From positions 1 through 40,813 of the forward strand of contig DYPP01000015.1 of NCBI GenBank assembly GCA_020719845.1: 40,813 bases of DNA, in the 5' to 3' direction. A program made the translations under genes and the position numbers. Each line of letters starts with the position of its first letter. Within the stretch, counting starts at the first letter, position 1. This document shows positions 19,701-34,700 of this stretch, piece after piece. The DNA comes from Treponema denticola. Lineage in GTDB: Bacteria > Spirochaetota > Spirochaetia > Treponematales > Breznakiellaceae. The notes beneath the pieces were generated by a model that saw nothing but the letters and a program-made list of their open reading frames with translations, was not told the DNA's origin and made no database searches.

Positions 19701-22700
19701 GATGGTGTTGTGGACGGCCGCAGCATTGGCCGCGAAGCCGGCGGAAACACCGAATCCGGCGGATAGGCTTGATATGACGGCGTCGGAGGTGGCGTTCACC
19801 GCAACCGCATCGCCAGTTGATGTCACCTCGGAGTCGACGATTTCTGCGGTAACGGAGTCCTCAATGCTGTTGTCGGCCACGGAGGCCCCCAGGGCAACGC
19901 CGCCGCCGACGGTGATACTGCCGGCAAAGGAGACGATGTTGGCGTTGGCGTTGACGGAATTGCCGTTCAGGACTGAGGTGAGGGCACCCACCATGGCGGC
20001 CGGAGCGGCGATGGCCGAACCGAAGTCGGGCAGGATGGCGGGGGCTGAGGCGCTTGCTGTCAGCGAAACTTCACCCGTAGCCTCAACGGTCGCATCCTCT
20101 ATCCTGGCGTTGACGGTGTTGCCCAGGTCATTAAAGGTCAAAGAGGCATTGGCCGCCCCAAGCCCGGCACCGGCCACGCCGATGGCGTAGGCGCGGGTGA
20201 TGTCCGAAGACGCGGCGGTCAGACTAACGTCGCCGTCAGAACTCACCTCGGAACCGCTGATTGTTGCACTGATTTCATTGGCGATGAGATTCTTGGAGAC
20301 GGCCGCACCCGCCGCGCCGAAACCGGCGGCAGACAGGCCCATGGCCACGGAATCGATGGTCGAGGCATCGCTGGCTACCAGGGAGAGCGAGCCAGCGTCG
20401 ATAACCGAGGCCGCCGAGGCGTCATCGACAATGGCGGCGCTGATGGTGTTGCTGATATCGTTGATGGTCAGCGACAACTGGGCCGCTGCCAGGCCGGCGC
20501 CGGCCACCCCACCGACAAAACTTTGGATGTCGGCCTCCGAGGCGGCCAAGAGGCTGGTGGCGCCGGTGCTGATCAGGTGCGAACTCGATGCCTTGGCGGT
20601 GATGATGTTGGTAATCTCATTATAGCCCACCGTGCCGTTGATTGCCGCCGCGCCGGAGCCGGCCAGACCGAGGCCGATGGCGCTGATGGTCGAGGCGTCG
20701 GTGGCGGAGAGCATCGCCGCGTCCCCGGCCGTTACCGTCGAGCCGTCGCTGATGGAGGCATCCACGGTATTGCTGATGTCATTGCCAAAACCGGTGATGT
20801 TCACCGCCACATCACCACTGACGCCGACACCGGCGGAAAGGGCGATGATACCTGCATCGGAAAGCGCTGTGGCCGCAACGTCGCCGTTTTGGCTGGTCAC
20901 CGTGGAATCGATAATCTGTGCCTGCACGGTATTGGCAACAGCGTTGCCCATGAGCGCGGCATTGATGGCCCAGGAGGCCGAGCCCGCCACACTGATGTTC
21001 AGCGCCAGGATGTTGGTGTGGGCGAAGTCGTCCAGCGGCGAATCGGCCAGGGCGCTGTCCAGTTTTGCCTGGTTATCGCTGGAGAGAAGCAAAGCGGGAG
21101 CGGTGGAAGGCGCCGCGCTGGTGGCGGAAAGGGCGATATCGCCGTCGGCCGTGACAGTGGAAGCGGAGATGGTGGAGGTAACGGTGTCATTGACATCGTT
21201 GCCCAGGGCGGTGAGCTGCATGGCGAAGCCGCCTGCTCCGGATACGCCAAGGTTGAGGGCGCGGATGATGGACTCGGAGCGCGAGGAGGCGTCCAGGGAA
21301 CCCGCATCCACCGTCGCATCGAACAGGCCGCTGGCGGTGGTGTTAGCGATGACGTTGGCCGCTGCCGCCGCCCCGCCGGCTCCGCCGCCCGCAGCCGATA
21401 CGCCGAAGGAAATACTGTCGATACTGGCCGAGTTGAAGGCATTTTGGGTCACCGCTCCGAGGCTGGTCACCTCGGAAGTGACGATGAGGGCCTCGGTGGT
21501 GTCGGTGACCACGTTGGCTGCCAGGGTCAGGTTTGCGGCGGCAAATCCGCCGGCAGCTACTCCGCCGGTGAAGGAGAGAATGCCGGCGCTTGTCCGGGCG
21601 GTCTGGGTGAGATTGTCATCCGTGGTTACCTCGGAACCGGTGATGTTGGCCCGCACGGTGTCGTTGACCACGTTGGCCGCCATCAGGGCGTTATACCCGT
21701 CCGATCCCGAGGCAGCCACGCCAATGCCGGCGGCGGCGATAGCGGCGCTGTCCGTGGCGGCAAGGGAGACATCGCTTCCCGCATCAAGGGTGGCGTCTTC
21801 GACCAAGGCTTCGACAGTGTTGGTGATGACATTGCCAAAGCCCGTGGCATTGACGGCAGTAGCGCCCGAACCCGCCACGCCGACAGTCAGGGAGGCGATG
21901 CCCGAGTCGGACAGGGTTGCCAGGGAGATATCACCTGTTGTGGTGGTGACGGAAGCGTCGGTAATTTTGGTGGTGGTGTGGTTGTCAATGACGTTGCCGG
22001 TGAGCACGCCGTTGACCGCCACGCCGCCCGATCCGGCCACGCTGATGTTAACGGCCATGATATTGGCGCTCAGATCAAAGGGGGAGTCGTCCAGGCCGTC
22101 GCTCAGGGCCGTGCTGGTCTGGCTGTCCTGCACATAGCTCCCCAACGAACTCATGATGGGGTTGACGCTGGGCGCAATCTCGCGCGCGGCCAGGCGCACG
22201 TCATCCGCTGCGGTCACATCGGCATCGATAATGGTGGCCGAGGTGGTGTTGGTCACGGAGTTGCCCATGGCGGTCAACTGCACTGCGAACCCACCCGATC
22301 CGGCCACGCCGATGCCGAGGCTACGGATGATGGCGCCGGATTCCGCGCTCAGATCGAGGCTGCCGTCGGTGGTCAAATCCGTATCGCTGACCAGGGTTTC
22401 GGTGGTATTGTTGATCACCGCAGCGGCCAGACCCACGCCCACGGCGCCGCCACCGGTTCCGGCAACGCCGATGGCCACGGTGTTGATCTCCGAGGCGTCG
22501 GTTGCTAAAAGTGTGACGTCGCCGGTGGTGTCAATGTCGCTACGGGCGGTGTCCGTGCCCTGGATGGAGGCGCGGGTGGTGTTGGTGATGGTGTTGGCCG
22601 ACAGGGAGAGGATACCGGCAGCGGCACCGGAGGCGGCCACGCCGACGCTGAGGCCGAGGATGTCCGCGTCATTGGCCGCCGTCAGCTCCAGAGTGTTGCT

Positions 22701-25700
22701 GGTGATCGCCGAGGAGACGACGTCGCTGGTAACAGTGTTGGCGATGACGTTGGCGCCGATGAGCGCACCCGCCGCCACGGCGCCGGTGCCGGCCACACTC
22801 ACGCCGGCAGCGCGGATGAGCGAGGAATCCTCGGCGTTCAGACTTAACGCTGTGGCTGTCACCTTGGCATCATCGGTGATGGAGGCGGTGGTGGTATTGG
22901 TGATGACATTGCCAAAACCGGTGGCATTGACCGCTACTGCCCCTGAACCTGCCACGCCCACGGTGAGGGCGATGATGCCGGAGTCGGTCTGGCTGTCCAG
23001 GCTGACGCCGGCCGTCGAGGTCACTGTGGAATCGTTGATGGCTGTGGTTACATGGTTGGTGATGACATTGCCGGTGAAGGCCCCGTTCACCGCCACCCCA
23101 CCGCTGCCGGCCACACTGACGTTGACCGCCAGAATGTTGGCGGTGGGGTCGAGTGGCGACTTGGTCAGGGCATCGCCCAGGGAATTTTTAGTACTCGTGT
23201 CGGAGACGTAGCCGCCCACCGCATCCATGAATGGTATCACCGATGGCGCAATGTCGCTGGTGCTCAGGCTCACCGCCGCAGCCGTTATCTCGGCATCGTC
23301 GATGGTGGCCGAGGTGGTGTTGGCGACCGCGTTGCCCATGGCGGTCAACTGCACCGCAAAACCGCCCGAACCGGAGACACCGATGGCCAGGGCGCGGATG
23401 ATGGCCTTGGAGTCGGCAGCAAGGGAGAGGGTGGAATCCGTGGTCAGTACCGTGTCGCTGATAAAGGCCTGCGCGGTATTGGCGATAACATTGGCAGCCA
23501 GGGCCACGCCCACGGCGCCGCCGCCGGTTGCGGAGACACCCACGGCAAGGGTGTTGATCTCCGAGGAGTCGTCGGCATCCAGGGTGATTGCTCCCCCGGC
23601 ATCAATGGTGCTAATAGCGGTGTCCGTGCCCTGGATGGAGGCGCGGGTGGTATCGGTGATGACGTTGGCGGAAAGCGACAACAGCACCGAAGCCGCTCCC
23701 GATCCGGCCACGCCGACGGACAGGCCAAGGATGGAGGCCGTATTGTGTGCCTCCACATCCAGTGTCGTCCCACTGGTCACCGTCGAGGAGATGATGTCAC
23801 TGGCCGTGGTATTCACCACCACGTTGGCGCCGATGAGTGCGCCCACGGAGACCGCGCCGGAACCGGCCACACTCACCGCCGCCGAGCGGATGAGGCCTGT
23901 GTTTGCGGCGTAGAGGGCCACGGCGCCCACGGAGGAGGTGACATCGGCGCCATCGGTGATGGAGGCGGTGGTGGTGTTGGCGATGACATTGCCAAAGCCG
24001 GTGGCGTTAACGGCCACAGTACCGGAGCCGGCCACACCCACCGTCAGCGAGATGATGCCGGATTTGGTCTGGCTGTTGACCAGGATGTCGCCCAGGGTGG
24101 AGGTGACCACGGAATTGCTGATGGTACCGATCACCGTGTCGGTGATGAGATTGCCGGTCAACGCCGCATTGACGGCCACGGTACCCGAGGCGGCGACACT
24201 GATGTTGAGGGCGAGGATGTTGGCATCCAGATCAATGGGACTGCCCGCTAAAGCATTGTTGAATGATGCTGTATATTCAGCGGGAATCAGCCAACCCGGA
24301 ATCAGGCTGGGGTCGTCGTCCAGGGCGGTGATGGCGATATCGTCGGCAATGTTCACCGTGGAATTGTTGATCTGGGCCTTGGTGGTATTGACCATCACAT
24401 TGCCCATGGCGCTGACGGAAACCGCGACACTGCCGGATCCGGCTACGCCCACGGCCAGGGCATGGATGGCGTCGGAGGTTGTTGCCGCAATATCCAGGGT
24501 CGAACCACCAGTCACCGTGGAGTCGCTGATCTGGGCCGTCACATGGTTGATGATGTCATTGTTGGCCAAGGCCACGCCGACAGCGGTGCTGCCGGAGGCG
24601 GAGACGCCAAAGGCCAAGGCATCGATGGTTGAACTGTCGGTGGCGGCCACACTGATGGCGCCATCGGCGTTGACGGCGCTGCTGTTGGCAATACTCGTGG
24701 TGGTGGTATTGACAATGATATTGGCCGACAGCGAGGTCATCACCGCCGTTGATCCTGAGGCAGCGACCCCGCCGGTGAAGCTGAGGATGTCGCTGTCGTT
24801 GATGGCGTTCAGGCTGAGGTCGCCAAAACTTTTGATCGTCGAGGCGGAAATCAGCGATTCTACCGTGTTGGTGATGACATTGGCGCCAATCAACACCGAT
24901 ACCGCGGTACTGCCCGAGGCACCGATGCTCAATGCCAGGGAACGGATCTGCGATTGGTCTTCGGCGATCAGACTCAGGTCGCCACCTGCCTTGACCGTGG
25001 AGCCGTTGCTGATTTCGGCGGTGGCATGATTGATGATGACATTGCCAAAGCCGCTGGCCTGAACGGCGGTGTCACCGGCCCCAGCCACGCCGACGCTGAG
25101 GGCAGTAATCCCGGAATCGGTGCTGCTTGCCACCAGTACATCGGCATTGGCATTGGTGACGGTACCGGCGGCATTGACACCGGCCCGCACCAGAGAATCA
25201 TCGATGGAGGCGGTGACGGTGTTGATAACGGAATTGCCGGTCAGCAGGCCGCTGATCGCCGTTTTACCGGAGCCGGCCACGCTGATGTTGAGGGCCAGGA
25301 TGTTGGCATCGAGGTCGATAGGCGAACCGTCCAGGGCATCACTGATTCCGTCTTCCTGCTCATCGGTCAGCAGATCGAACAGGTCGGGGACCGCAAGCGG
25401 GGCTTTATCGGCGGCAGCGACGCTGATATCATCCCCGGCAGTAACGGTTGAGCCGACAATTTCCGCTGTCACCGTATCGACCACCACATTGCCCATGGCG
25501 GCAATGGACACCGCCACGTCGCTACTGCCGGTAACCCCCATGGCCAGGCTGCGGATGATCGGCGAAGAGCTGACTTCGACTTCCACCGTGCCATCGGCAT
25601 CGACGGTGGCCTCGTTGATCTGCGCGGTCACCTTGTTGGTGACCACATTGACGGCTGCAGCGACGCCACCCGCTTTTCCTCCTGAAGCGGCACCGCCAAA

Positions 25701-28700
25701 GGCAATGGTGTTGAGTTCGGCTTTGGCATCAGCGCTGATACGCACATCGCCGCTTGCATCCACATCGGCGCCGTCGGCAATTTTTGCGGTCAGGGTGTTG
25801 ACCTGGGTGGAAACGGCAATGGCGACACCGGCGGCAGTCTCCTGGGCCGCAGCCCCGCCGAGCACAACATTGAGCAGGCTATCGTCGCTGGTGGCCTTTA
25901 CCTCCAGATCACCGCTATCGATCACGGCATTTTCACCGATCGAGGCTGTTACCGTGCCGGTATGAACAACGATGCCGGCAGCAAGGCCCACCCCTGTTTT
26001 GCTCGATCCGGCCACCGATCCGGCCAGTTGATAGGTGTCCGAGGCGCTGGCGGCGTTGAGGCTCAGCTTGCCGCCGGCATCCACCGTGGTTTTCGACGCG
26101 GCCGTGGAATCCTCGATGGCCGCTTGGGTGGTGTTGACGATGGTGGACACCGCCAGGGAGCCGCTGGCGCCGAAGCCATCGGTGGAGGTGGCCAGGGCAA
26201 AGGAACCGGCTACAAAGGCGATGGTATCGCTTGAGGTCGCCGTCATGCTGACATCGCCACCCGCATCGATCAATGCCCCACTTTCGATGGTGGCATAGGC
26301 GCTGTCCACCACCACATTGACACCGACACCAACGCCGAAGGAGTACTTGCCGCCGCCGGCGATACCAAATGCGCCGCCGGTGATGGTGGTGGTATTGTTG
26401 GCATCGATGGCGACGGTCTGCCCGGAACCACTGACGAGGTTCTGGTTGATCAGCGCCCCTTCGGCCACCGTGCCCAGGGTGATCAGGGTCAGGCTGTTGA
26501 GGGCGAGAGAACCGCCCACGGAGACCTCGGTGGATTTCTCCCCGTTTTCGTTGCTCGCCCCAGTGGAAATGCCGCCACCGGCGGCAAGGGCCATGGGCAT
26601 GACCCCTGCGGTAAGCACATCCTCAAAGAGGCTCAAATCGATATCAGTGCCAAAAACATTGAGTTTTTTGCTGGGAGCAGCCACGGCCTCGGCCTGCACC
26701 AGCAGGGCGCCGGAGGCATCGACCTCGGCGTTGTCCTCAATGGTGGCGGTGGTATCGGCAACGATGACATTGATGCCCGCCGCCACCCCGACGCCGGCCT
26801 TGCCGCCGATGCCCAGCCCCCCGGCCAGGCTTTGCACGCCCACGTCGGTATTGGCCAGGACGGCCACGCCGCCGATGCTTCCTGATGAATAGATGTCCGC
26901 ACCGGCGTCGATGGCGGCGGTGGTGGTGAACACGCCGACATTGAGCGCCACGGAACCGGAAAATCCGTAATCCTTGCCGCCGGAACCGGCAATGCCCCAG
27001 GCAACCAGATCATTCGATTTGGTGTCGGGAGTCCCTGCGCTGACGGTGACACCATCCGCTGTGACCGTGGCGGCATCGCCGATGGTGGCGGTGGTGGTGG
27101 CAATGACTGAATTGACGGACACGGCCGCTGCCACACTGGTATCGATTTTCTTGGAGATGGCTATGCCCAGTGCCTCGACGCAGCCATCGGCTTCGTTTTC
27201 CGCCTTGACCGTAACCGCACCGGCCGCATCGACGTTCACGCCGCCGGCAATCTGGGCCGTGGTGGTGGCCACACTGACACCGAGGCCCACCGCCGCGGCC
27301 ACGCCCACCGAATTAGTTCCGGTTTTCTGGCCGGTGCCGGTGGTCTGGGTCTGGGAGGTGGTGCTGGCCTTGTTGACTTGGGTGGAGGCCGAGGGCAGGG
27401 TGAGGGGACCGGCGGCCTTGCTGACGTTGCTGTTGCCGTTGACGGCGCTGCTGGAGGCGGAATCGGCGCTCTTGTTGTTGGCGTTACTGGCGCCCTTGGC
27501 CCCGGCCTTGACGATTACCTCGTTACTGCTGGTGGAGGCAGCGGTAATGGCAACGTTGCCCTCCGTGGCAGTGCTGGTGTCGAGGTCGCGATGCAGGCCT
27601 GCACTCACCGTGTCCACGCCGATACCGGCGGCGATGGTCACGCCCACGCTCACCTTGTCCCCGGCAGCCTCGGCATCGCCGCTGGTGCAGTAGTTGGCCT
27701 TGTGGTCGGCGGTGATGGCGACATTGCCGGTGCCGGAGGTTGAAATTTCTGTGCCGGTCCCCACACGCGCGGTGGTGGTATTGACGCCGACATTGAGCGC
27801 TACCGCCGGGCTGACGGCGATGTTCCCGGCGGAGCCGGCAACTACCTTAGCCCCTAGGGTATGGTTGGCCACCGCCTTGACCGTGAGATCTCCGGTGTCG
27901 GTGAGCAGGGCGCCATCTTCGATTTCGGATAGGCTGGTGTTTACCGCCACATTGGCGGCAAAGGAGGCACCCACACCAACGCTGGAACTGGAACTGTTGG
28001 TGCTGGTCGTGCCCGTGGTGCCGCCAGTGGAGCCGGTGCTTCCCGAACCGGAACTGCCACTGCTCACCGTCGCCTTGGAGCTGGCGGAGACACTGCTCTT
28101 GGTGGTGTTGGCGGTCTCGATAGTCACATCGTCACCACCGGCATCCACCTCCGAATCTTCCGAGATGGCGGCATGGCTGGTCATAACCGTCACATTGACG
28201 GCGGCTGAGCCGGCAATGCCGACCTTTTTGGCTCCGGCACCGGAGATGGAGGTGACGCTGGTGGTGCTGACGCCGCTGGAATCGGTATCGCCGGTGGCCA
28301 TGATGGCCCTGGCGCTCACACCTTTGGCGGATACATCTCCTTCGATCAACGCTTGGTTGGTCAGCACGGTGGTATTGATCGCCACCGCCGCACCCACACC
28401 GATGTCGCTGTTGGCGGCGCTACCGTCGGCCGAGGCGGTGCCGTCGGCATCGGCTTGGGTGGTGAGGGCAACGCTGCCGTTTGTGGCCGTCACGGTGACG
28501 CCATCGGCAATAAGGGCAGTGGCGGTGGCCACGCCGACATTGGCGGCCAGGGCTGCGCCGACGCTCACCGAGCCGTCGTTGGTGGTGGTTTTACCCTGCT
28601 GGGTCTTGGTCTGATTAACCTTGGTGGTGGCCTTGGGGGAATTTTTGGCGGCGTTGTCGGTTTCGGCGGTAATCTTACCGTCGGCGGTGGTGGAACTCCC

Positions 28701-31700
28701 CGAACCACTGGACGCGCCGGTGGCGCTGCCGCCCGAGGCGCCGGCCTTGGCCGTGGCGGACGTGTTGGCCAGCACGGTGGCCGCCAAGCTCACATCACCG
28801 GAATCCAGGGTCACGTTGCGGTTGATGCTGGCCTCGGCGGTATCGATGGCCACGGTGGCGGCCATGCTCACGCCCACCGCCGCCTTGCTGCCGGCGGCAT
28901 CGGCAGTGGTGGCGGTGATGGTATCGCCGCTGTGATCGGCGCTCAGGCTCAGGTCACCATCCATGGAGATGTCACTGCCGCTGCCGATGGTGGCCAGGGT
29001 TTCATTGACGGCGATACTGGTGGCAATGGTCGGGCTGACGCTGACATCGCCGCCCGAGCCTGCCGACGCCGTGGTCTTGACACTGTGCTTGCCCGTGGCA
29101 CTGAGACTGACCGCCCCGGCACTGGTGAGAACGGCCCCGCCTTCCACTTCAGCACGGGCGGTGTTGACCGCCACGTTGACACCGAGTGAACCGCCGACAC
29201 CGACGCTGGTGCTGGTGGTGCTGGTTGAGGTCGCCGTGGCCTTGGCGGTGGAGAGCACTGTGGCCGCAGTCGTGTTGGTGGCGGTGATGCTCAGGTCGCC
29301 ATGTTTTGCGTCATGGCCAAGGTTGACGCTGGCGGACCCGTCGAAATAGGCCTCGCTGGTGGTCACCGAGACATTGGCGGCAAAGGCGCCAGCCACACCG
29401 ACATCGCCGCCGCTGGCACCGGAAATGGCGGTGGCGCCGAACGTGCTGGCGTCGTCGCTATCGCGATCGTCCATAATCGCTTCCAGGCTCAGCCCCTTGG
29501 TGCGGGTGTCGGTATTCCCCGAAGCCGGTGTCTCGATGATGGTGCCATCCACCTTGGCCTGATTGGTGACCACAGCGACATTGATGCCCACGGCCACGCC
29601 GATACCAATGGATTTGCTGGCACTGGCCCCGGTGGCCCCCTTGACTTTGACCGAGAGGGACTCGCCCTTGGCGATGTTTTCCGTGGTCAAACTGTCGCTA
29701 TCGGCCAGGGTGATGGTCTTGCCGTCACTGGAGATGGCGGCGATGGTGTAGGCGCCGTTGTTGCTGGTGCTGCCGGCAACGACGATGACATCGCCCACGG
29801 CAAAGCCGTCCGCCAGCCAGTTGCCGGTGGCCGAGCGGGTCATCTGGTCGGCGCTGCCGGTGTTGTTGACGAAGTTGATGAACTGCCCATCCACCAGGAT
29901 CAGGCTACCGCCATCGCCCCGGTTGACCATGGTCATAGTGACGCCGGTGGTGTTGCTTAGCGTGAGGTTGGCCAGGGTCTCGTCGGTGGCCAGGGTCAGG
30001 GTCTTGCCGTCGCTGGAAATCCCCTTGATAACATAGCTGTCGTTATTGGCGGTGAGGCCGTCGGCACTGGTAGCGCCGGTGATTTTGATGGTGGCGCCGA
30101 CGGTGAAGCCGTCATCGATCCAGCTGCCGCTTGAACGGGCGATGGTGTCTCCGGTGAAACTGGTGCTGTCGGCACTGCCGTTATCGGTGAAGGTCAAGGT
30201 TGGATAACCGCTCATAGTTCCCGGTTTGATGGCCAGCACCTTGAGCGCCGACCCGGAACCGGTGTGACTGACCAGGCTGTCACTGCTGGCAAGGGTGAGT
30301 ACCCGGCCATCGAGGGAGATCGACTTGATGGTGAAGGTCTTCTGGTCAAGGGAGGTGTTGCCGGTACCGAGCACGGAGATATGATCGCCGGCCTTGAATC
30401 CGGCGGTGGTCCAACTGCCGCTGGTCAGGGTGATGGTGTCGCTGTGGCCTGCGCCGTTATCGCTGAAGACGATATCCGGGCCGCCGCTGGTGGTGGCGGC
30501 CGTGGTGTCGGTGGTGCTGGTGACCTTGGTCACCTTGAGCGAGGCGCCGGAGGCGGTTTCGGCTGTCAGACTGTTGGCCGCCGCCAGGGTCAGGGTGAGG
30601 CCGTCGGTAGAGATGGCGGTAATCGAATAGGTGCCGTTGTTGCTGGCGGAGCCGGAAACGGTGATGGAGTTGCCCACGGCAAAGCCATCGGTGGCCCAAC
30701 TGCCCGTGGAACGGGTGATGGTGTCGTTGGGCGTAGCGGTATTGGCGGCGTTGTCGGCAAAGGTAAGGCTGAGGCCGCCGGTGACCAACGGCTGGGTGGC
30801 GGCGGTGCTGGAACCACTCACGTTCTTGCCCACGGCGCTGGCATCGGCCTTGGCCGTGGCATCGGTGTCATTGGCCGCGGAAAGGGTGATCTTGCCGTCT
30901 TCCACTTGCAGGGTGGTAGTATTGGTAATCTCCGCCACCGAGGTTGAAACGGCGATATTGGCCGCTGCGGCGGCGCCGATGTTGACGCTGGTGCCGCTGC
31001 TGGTGGTGGCGGATGGGGTGGTGGTGCTTGGCAGGGTTTTGCCGGTTTTTGCGGTTTTGGTATCGACAAAGGTTTTCTGCTTGCCCACCTGTTCGTCGGC
31101 GGTGGTGGAGGAACCGGTTGAGCCCGAGGTGCTAGTGCTGGATGGACTGGTATCGGCCGTGGCCGCACCCTTGGAACTGGCGGTGGCGGTGGTCGAGGAG
31201 TCGGACAGGGCATGGGCGTGGATGAGGGTGTCGCCGCTTTTCGAGGTGAGATCACGATCCAGCGAGGCCACCGCCGTGTCGACCTCCACGCCCAGGGCCA
31301 GACCGATACCAAAGCCAACCTTGTCGCCGGCGGCATCGGCGTTGGCGCTGGTGGTGGCCGAACCGCTATGATCCGCCTGCAGGGTCAGACCGCCGGCGAT
31401 GATCAACGCATCGCCCTCGGGTAGAATAGCCTCGGTGGTGTTAACGCTGACATCAAGCGCCACCGCCCCGGCCACGCCGACACTGCCGCCGGCGCCGGCC
31501 TCCGAGGTCACGGTCGAGCTGTGTGCTCCGGTGGCCTTGAGGCTGAGCGCGCCGGCATTCTCCAGGCTCGCGGCACCGTCGATAGCGGCTCGTGCGGTAT
31601 TGACGCCGACATTGACGGCAAAGGCAGCGCCGACACCCACCGAAGAAGAGGTCGAGCTGCCGGTGGTGGCCTTTTGCAGGGTTGATTCCAATCCGGTGGC

Positions 31701-34700
31701 AAGCACCGTGACATTGCTTTTATTTTCCGCATTCAGGGAGACATCGCCCTCGCTCCCCACCGCTCCGGCATCGAGACTGCCAGTGGCGGTGATCTCCGCC
31801 ACAGAGCTCAATATCCCCACATTGGCGGCAAAACCACCGGCCACGCCAACATCGCCGGCGCTGGCGCCTGAGGCGGCCTGGGCCTTGAGGCTATGCTGGC
31901 TGTCGGCGCTGTCGCGAGCATCCATCACTGCTTCGATGGTTGCCCCCTGGCTGTGAACGGTGCCGGAGAGCAGTGCCTGGTTGACGACGGTGGCGGAGTT
32001 GACGGCCACGGCCACCCCGATGCCGATACCGGCAGTTTGGGTCGTGGTGGTGGTCGAGGTGACCTTGCGGGTAATGGCGGTGGTGGCTGCGGCGGTCAAG
32101 CCGCTGACATCATCTGTGCTGCCCAGGGTCAGGGTGGTGGCGGTTATGTCGGTGATGGTGAAGGTTTTGGTGGCGGCGCTGGTGGTCACGGTGAGGGTAT
32201 CGCCATTGGCAAAGCCATCGGTGATCCAGCTGCCCGAAGAACGGGTGATGCTGTCAGTGCCGTTGGTGGTGTGGGTGTAGCCGAGCGCACTGGTGGCGCC
32301 GCTATAGGTGATGCTGGTCGGCCGTGCACTGGTGGTGATGGTGGCGGCGGTGACGTTGCTCTCAGCGCTGAGGAAATAGCCATCGGCCAGGGTGAGGACC
32401 CGGCCATTGGCGGAGATGGCGGCGATAACGTAGGTGTTGTTGTTTTTCGCCGTGCCGGCGACGGTGATGGACGAACCCACACTGAAGCCGTCGGTCAGCC
32501 AGTTGCCGCTGGAACGGGTGATGGTGTCGCCGGTGGTGCCGGTATCGGTAAAGGTGAGGGTGGTGGCGCCATTGAGCTGCCCAAGCGTTTGCGGTTTGAC
32601 GATCAGGCTGGCGCCACTGGCGGTTTCGCTGCCGAGGCTGCCGTTGGCAACGGTGAGCACCCGGCCATCCAGCGACACGGCGGTAATGGTGAAGGTACCG
32701 TTGTTGGCAGCAGTACTGGCGCCACTGATGACGATGGCCGAGCCCACTTTGTAGCCATCGGTGGTCCAATTGCCGCTGGAGCGGGTGATGGTGTCGTCTG
32801 CCCCGCCATTGATGGAGAAGACCAGGGTCAGACCACCGGCCAGGCTCGGTGCCGTTGTTCCGGCAGCCACCTGTTTTTTCACCAGCAGCCCCTCGCCGGA
32901 GGCGCTGCCGTTGGTGGTGATGGTCGAGGTGGCGGTGGTCAGGGTTATCATGAGACCGTCGGTGGAGATACTCTGGATGACATAGGTGCCGTTGAACCCG
33001 GTGGCGCCGCTGACCACGATGGTGTCACCCCCGGCAAAGCCGTCGGTGGTCCAGTTGCCGCTGGAACGGGAGATGGTGTCGCCGGCGGCCACATTGGCAA
33101 AGCTCAGGGTAATGCCGCCGGTAACCGTCACCGGGGCGGCGGTGGTCGTTGTGGTGGTGGTCGAGGTGCCCTTGCCCACGGCACTGCCGTCGGCGGTGGC
33201 GCCGGCGTCGGTATCGTTGGCCGCAGAGAGGATTAGCGCACCGCTGGTATTCAGGGTGACGCCCTCGGGGATTTTGGCCGTTGCGGTGGAGACCGCCACG
33301 TTGACGCCCAAAGCAGCGCCGACGCTGACCCCGCCTTCCGTGGTTTGCGTGGACCCGGAATCAACGTTTGGGATGTTTTTTCCCGCCAGGGCATTCTGAT
33401 TGCCGGCAAAGGTGGTCTGTTTGTCGATCTGTGATTGGGCGTCGCTGCCGCTGCCCGCGCCGGTGGTGTCCGTACTGTCGGCGCCGTTAACGCCGGCCGT
33501 GGCCGAGGCGCTGGAATCGCTTAGGGTATGGGCATGGAGGGTTGCGCCACCGCCGGTGGAGGTGAGGTCGCGATAGAGTACCGCCTCTGAACTGTCGAGT
33601 TCAAGATTCAATGCCAATCCCACGGCAAAACCCACCGAGGAACTGTCGGTATCGGCCTTGGCCGTGGTGATGGCCGAACCGCTATGATCGGCTTGCAGGG
33701 TCAAATCGCCGGCAATATTCAGGTCCGCGCCGTCGGGCAAGGTAGTTGAGGTGGTGTTGACGCCAGCGTTGAGGGCGATGGCGCCGCTGCCGGAGGTAGC
33801 GCCACTGGCCCCGGCTTCGGTGGTGGTGGTGGCGTTGTGCGCTCCGGTGGCGGTGAGGCTCAGGTCATCGGCATGGAGTACGGCGGCGGCACCGTCGATC
33901 TTTGCCGTGGTTGTATGCACCCCGACGTTGAGAGCAAAGGAGGCGCCGGCGCCAATACTGCTGGATTTGGTACCGGTGCTGCCTGTCCCACCCGTACCAC
34001 CGGTTCCGCCACTGGTGGTTGCTTCGCTGGCCGTGGCAAGGATGGTCGAGGCCGTTTTGTCTTCTGCCGCTAGGATGACATCGCCGGAAGAGGTGGCATC
34101 ACCGGCATCAATGCTGCCCGTGCTCGTCACCAGGGCTTGGCTGGTGGTGACGCCGATGTTGGCGGCCAGGGAGCCGGCCACACCAACGGTCGAAGCACCG
34201 GCGCCGGAGACGGCCTTGGCGCCCAGCGAATGTTGATTATCCGTACTGTCGCGCCCGTCCATCACGGCAGAGAGGGTGACACCGTCGGCTATCACCGTTC
34301 CGGCAATGGTCGCGGCGTTATAGACCGTGGCCACGTTGACTGCCGCTGCCACTCCGACGCCGATGCCCGGTTTGGCGGCGGCTTGCGTTGCCGTGGCACG
34401 GGTGATCGACTTGATGGTGTTGACATCGAGCTTGCTCAGATCGGCCTGGGCGTTGAGGGTGAGGGAGAGCTGGGTCGCCTCGGTGACGGTGTAGGTGGTG
34501 ACCGTGCCGCTGGTCAAGGTGATGGCGATGGTGTCGCCCACGGCAAAACCGTCATCGATCCAGGAACCGGTATCGCGGGTGATCCAGTCGGCATCGGTAG
34601 CGGAAGGGTACAGGACCAAATCACTGGCTGGGGTGCCGCTAAAACTGGCCGTGGCTGCATGGGCGGTGAGGGTGACGCTGCCGCCGCTGGCCAGGGTTTC

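Noticed and set aside
20523-22508. Long plus-strand open frame (661 codons), with others such as 9231..10664, 20632..22137, 23052..24251 and 31893..33236
   Set aside because: They lie wholly antisense to the giant gene in GC-rich repetitive DNA, where stop codons are rare on the opposite strand. Their products are low-complexity repeats without recognisable domains and change with the repeat phase.
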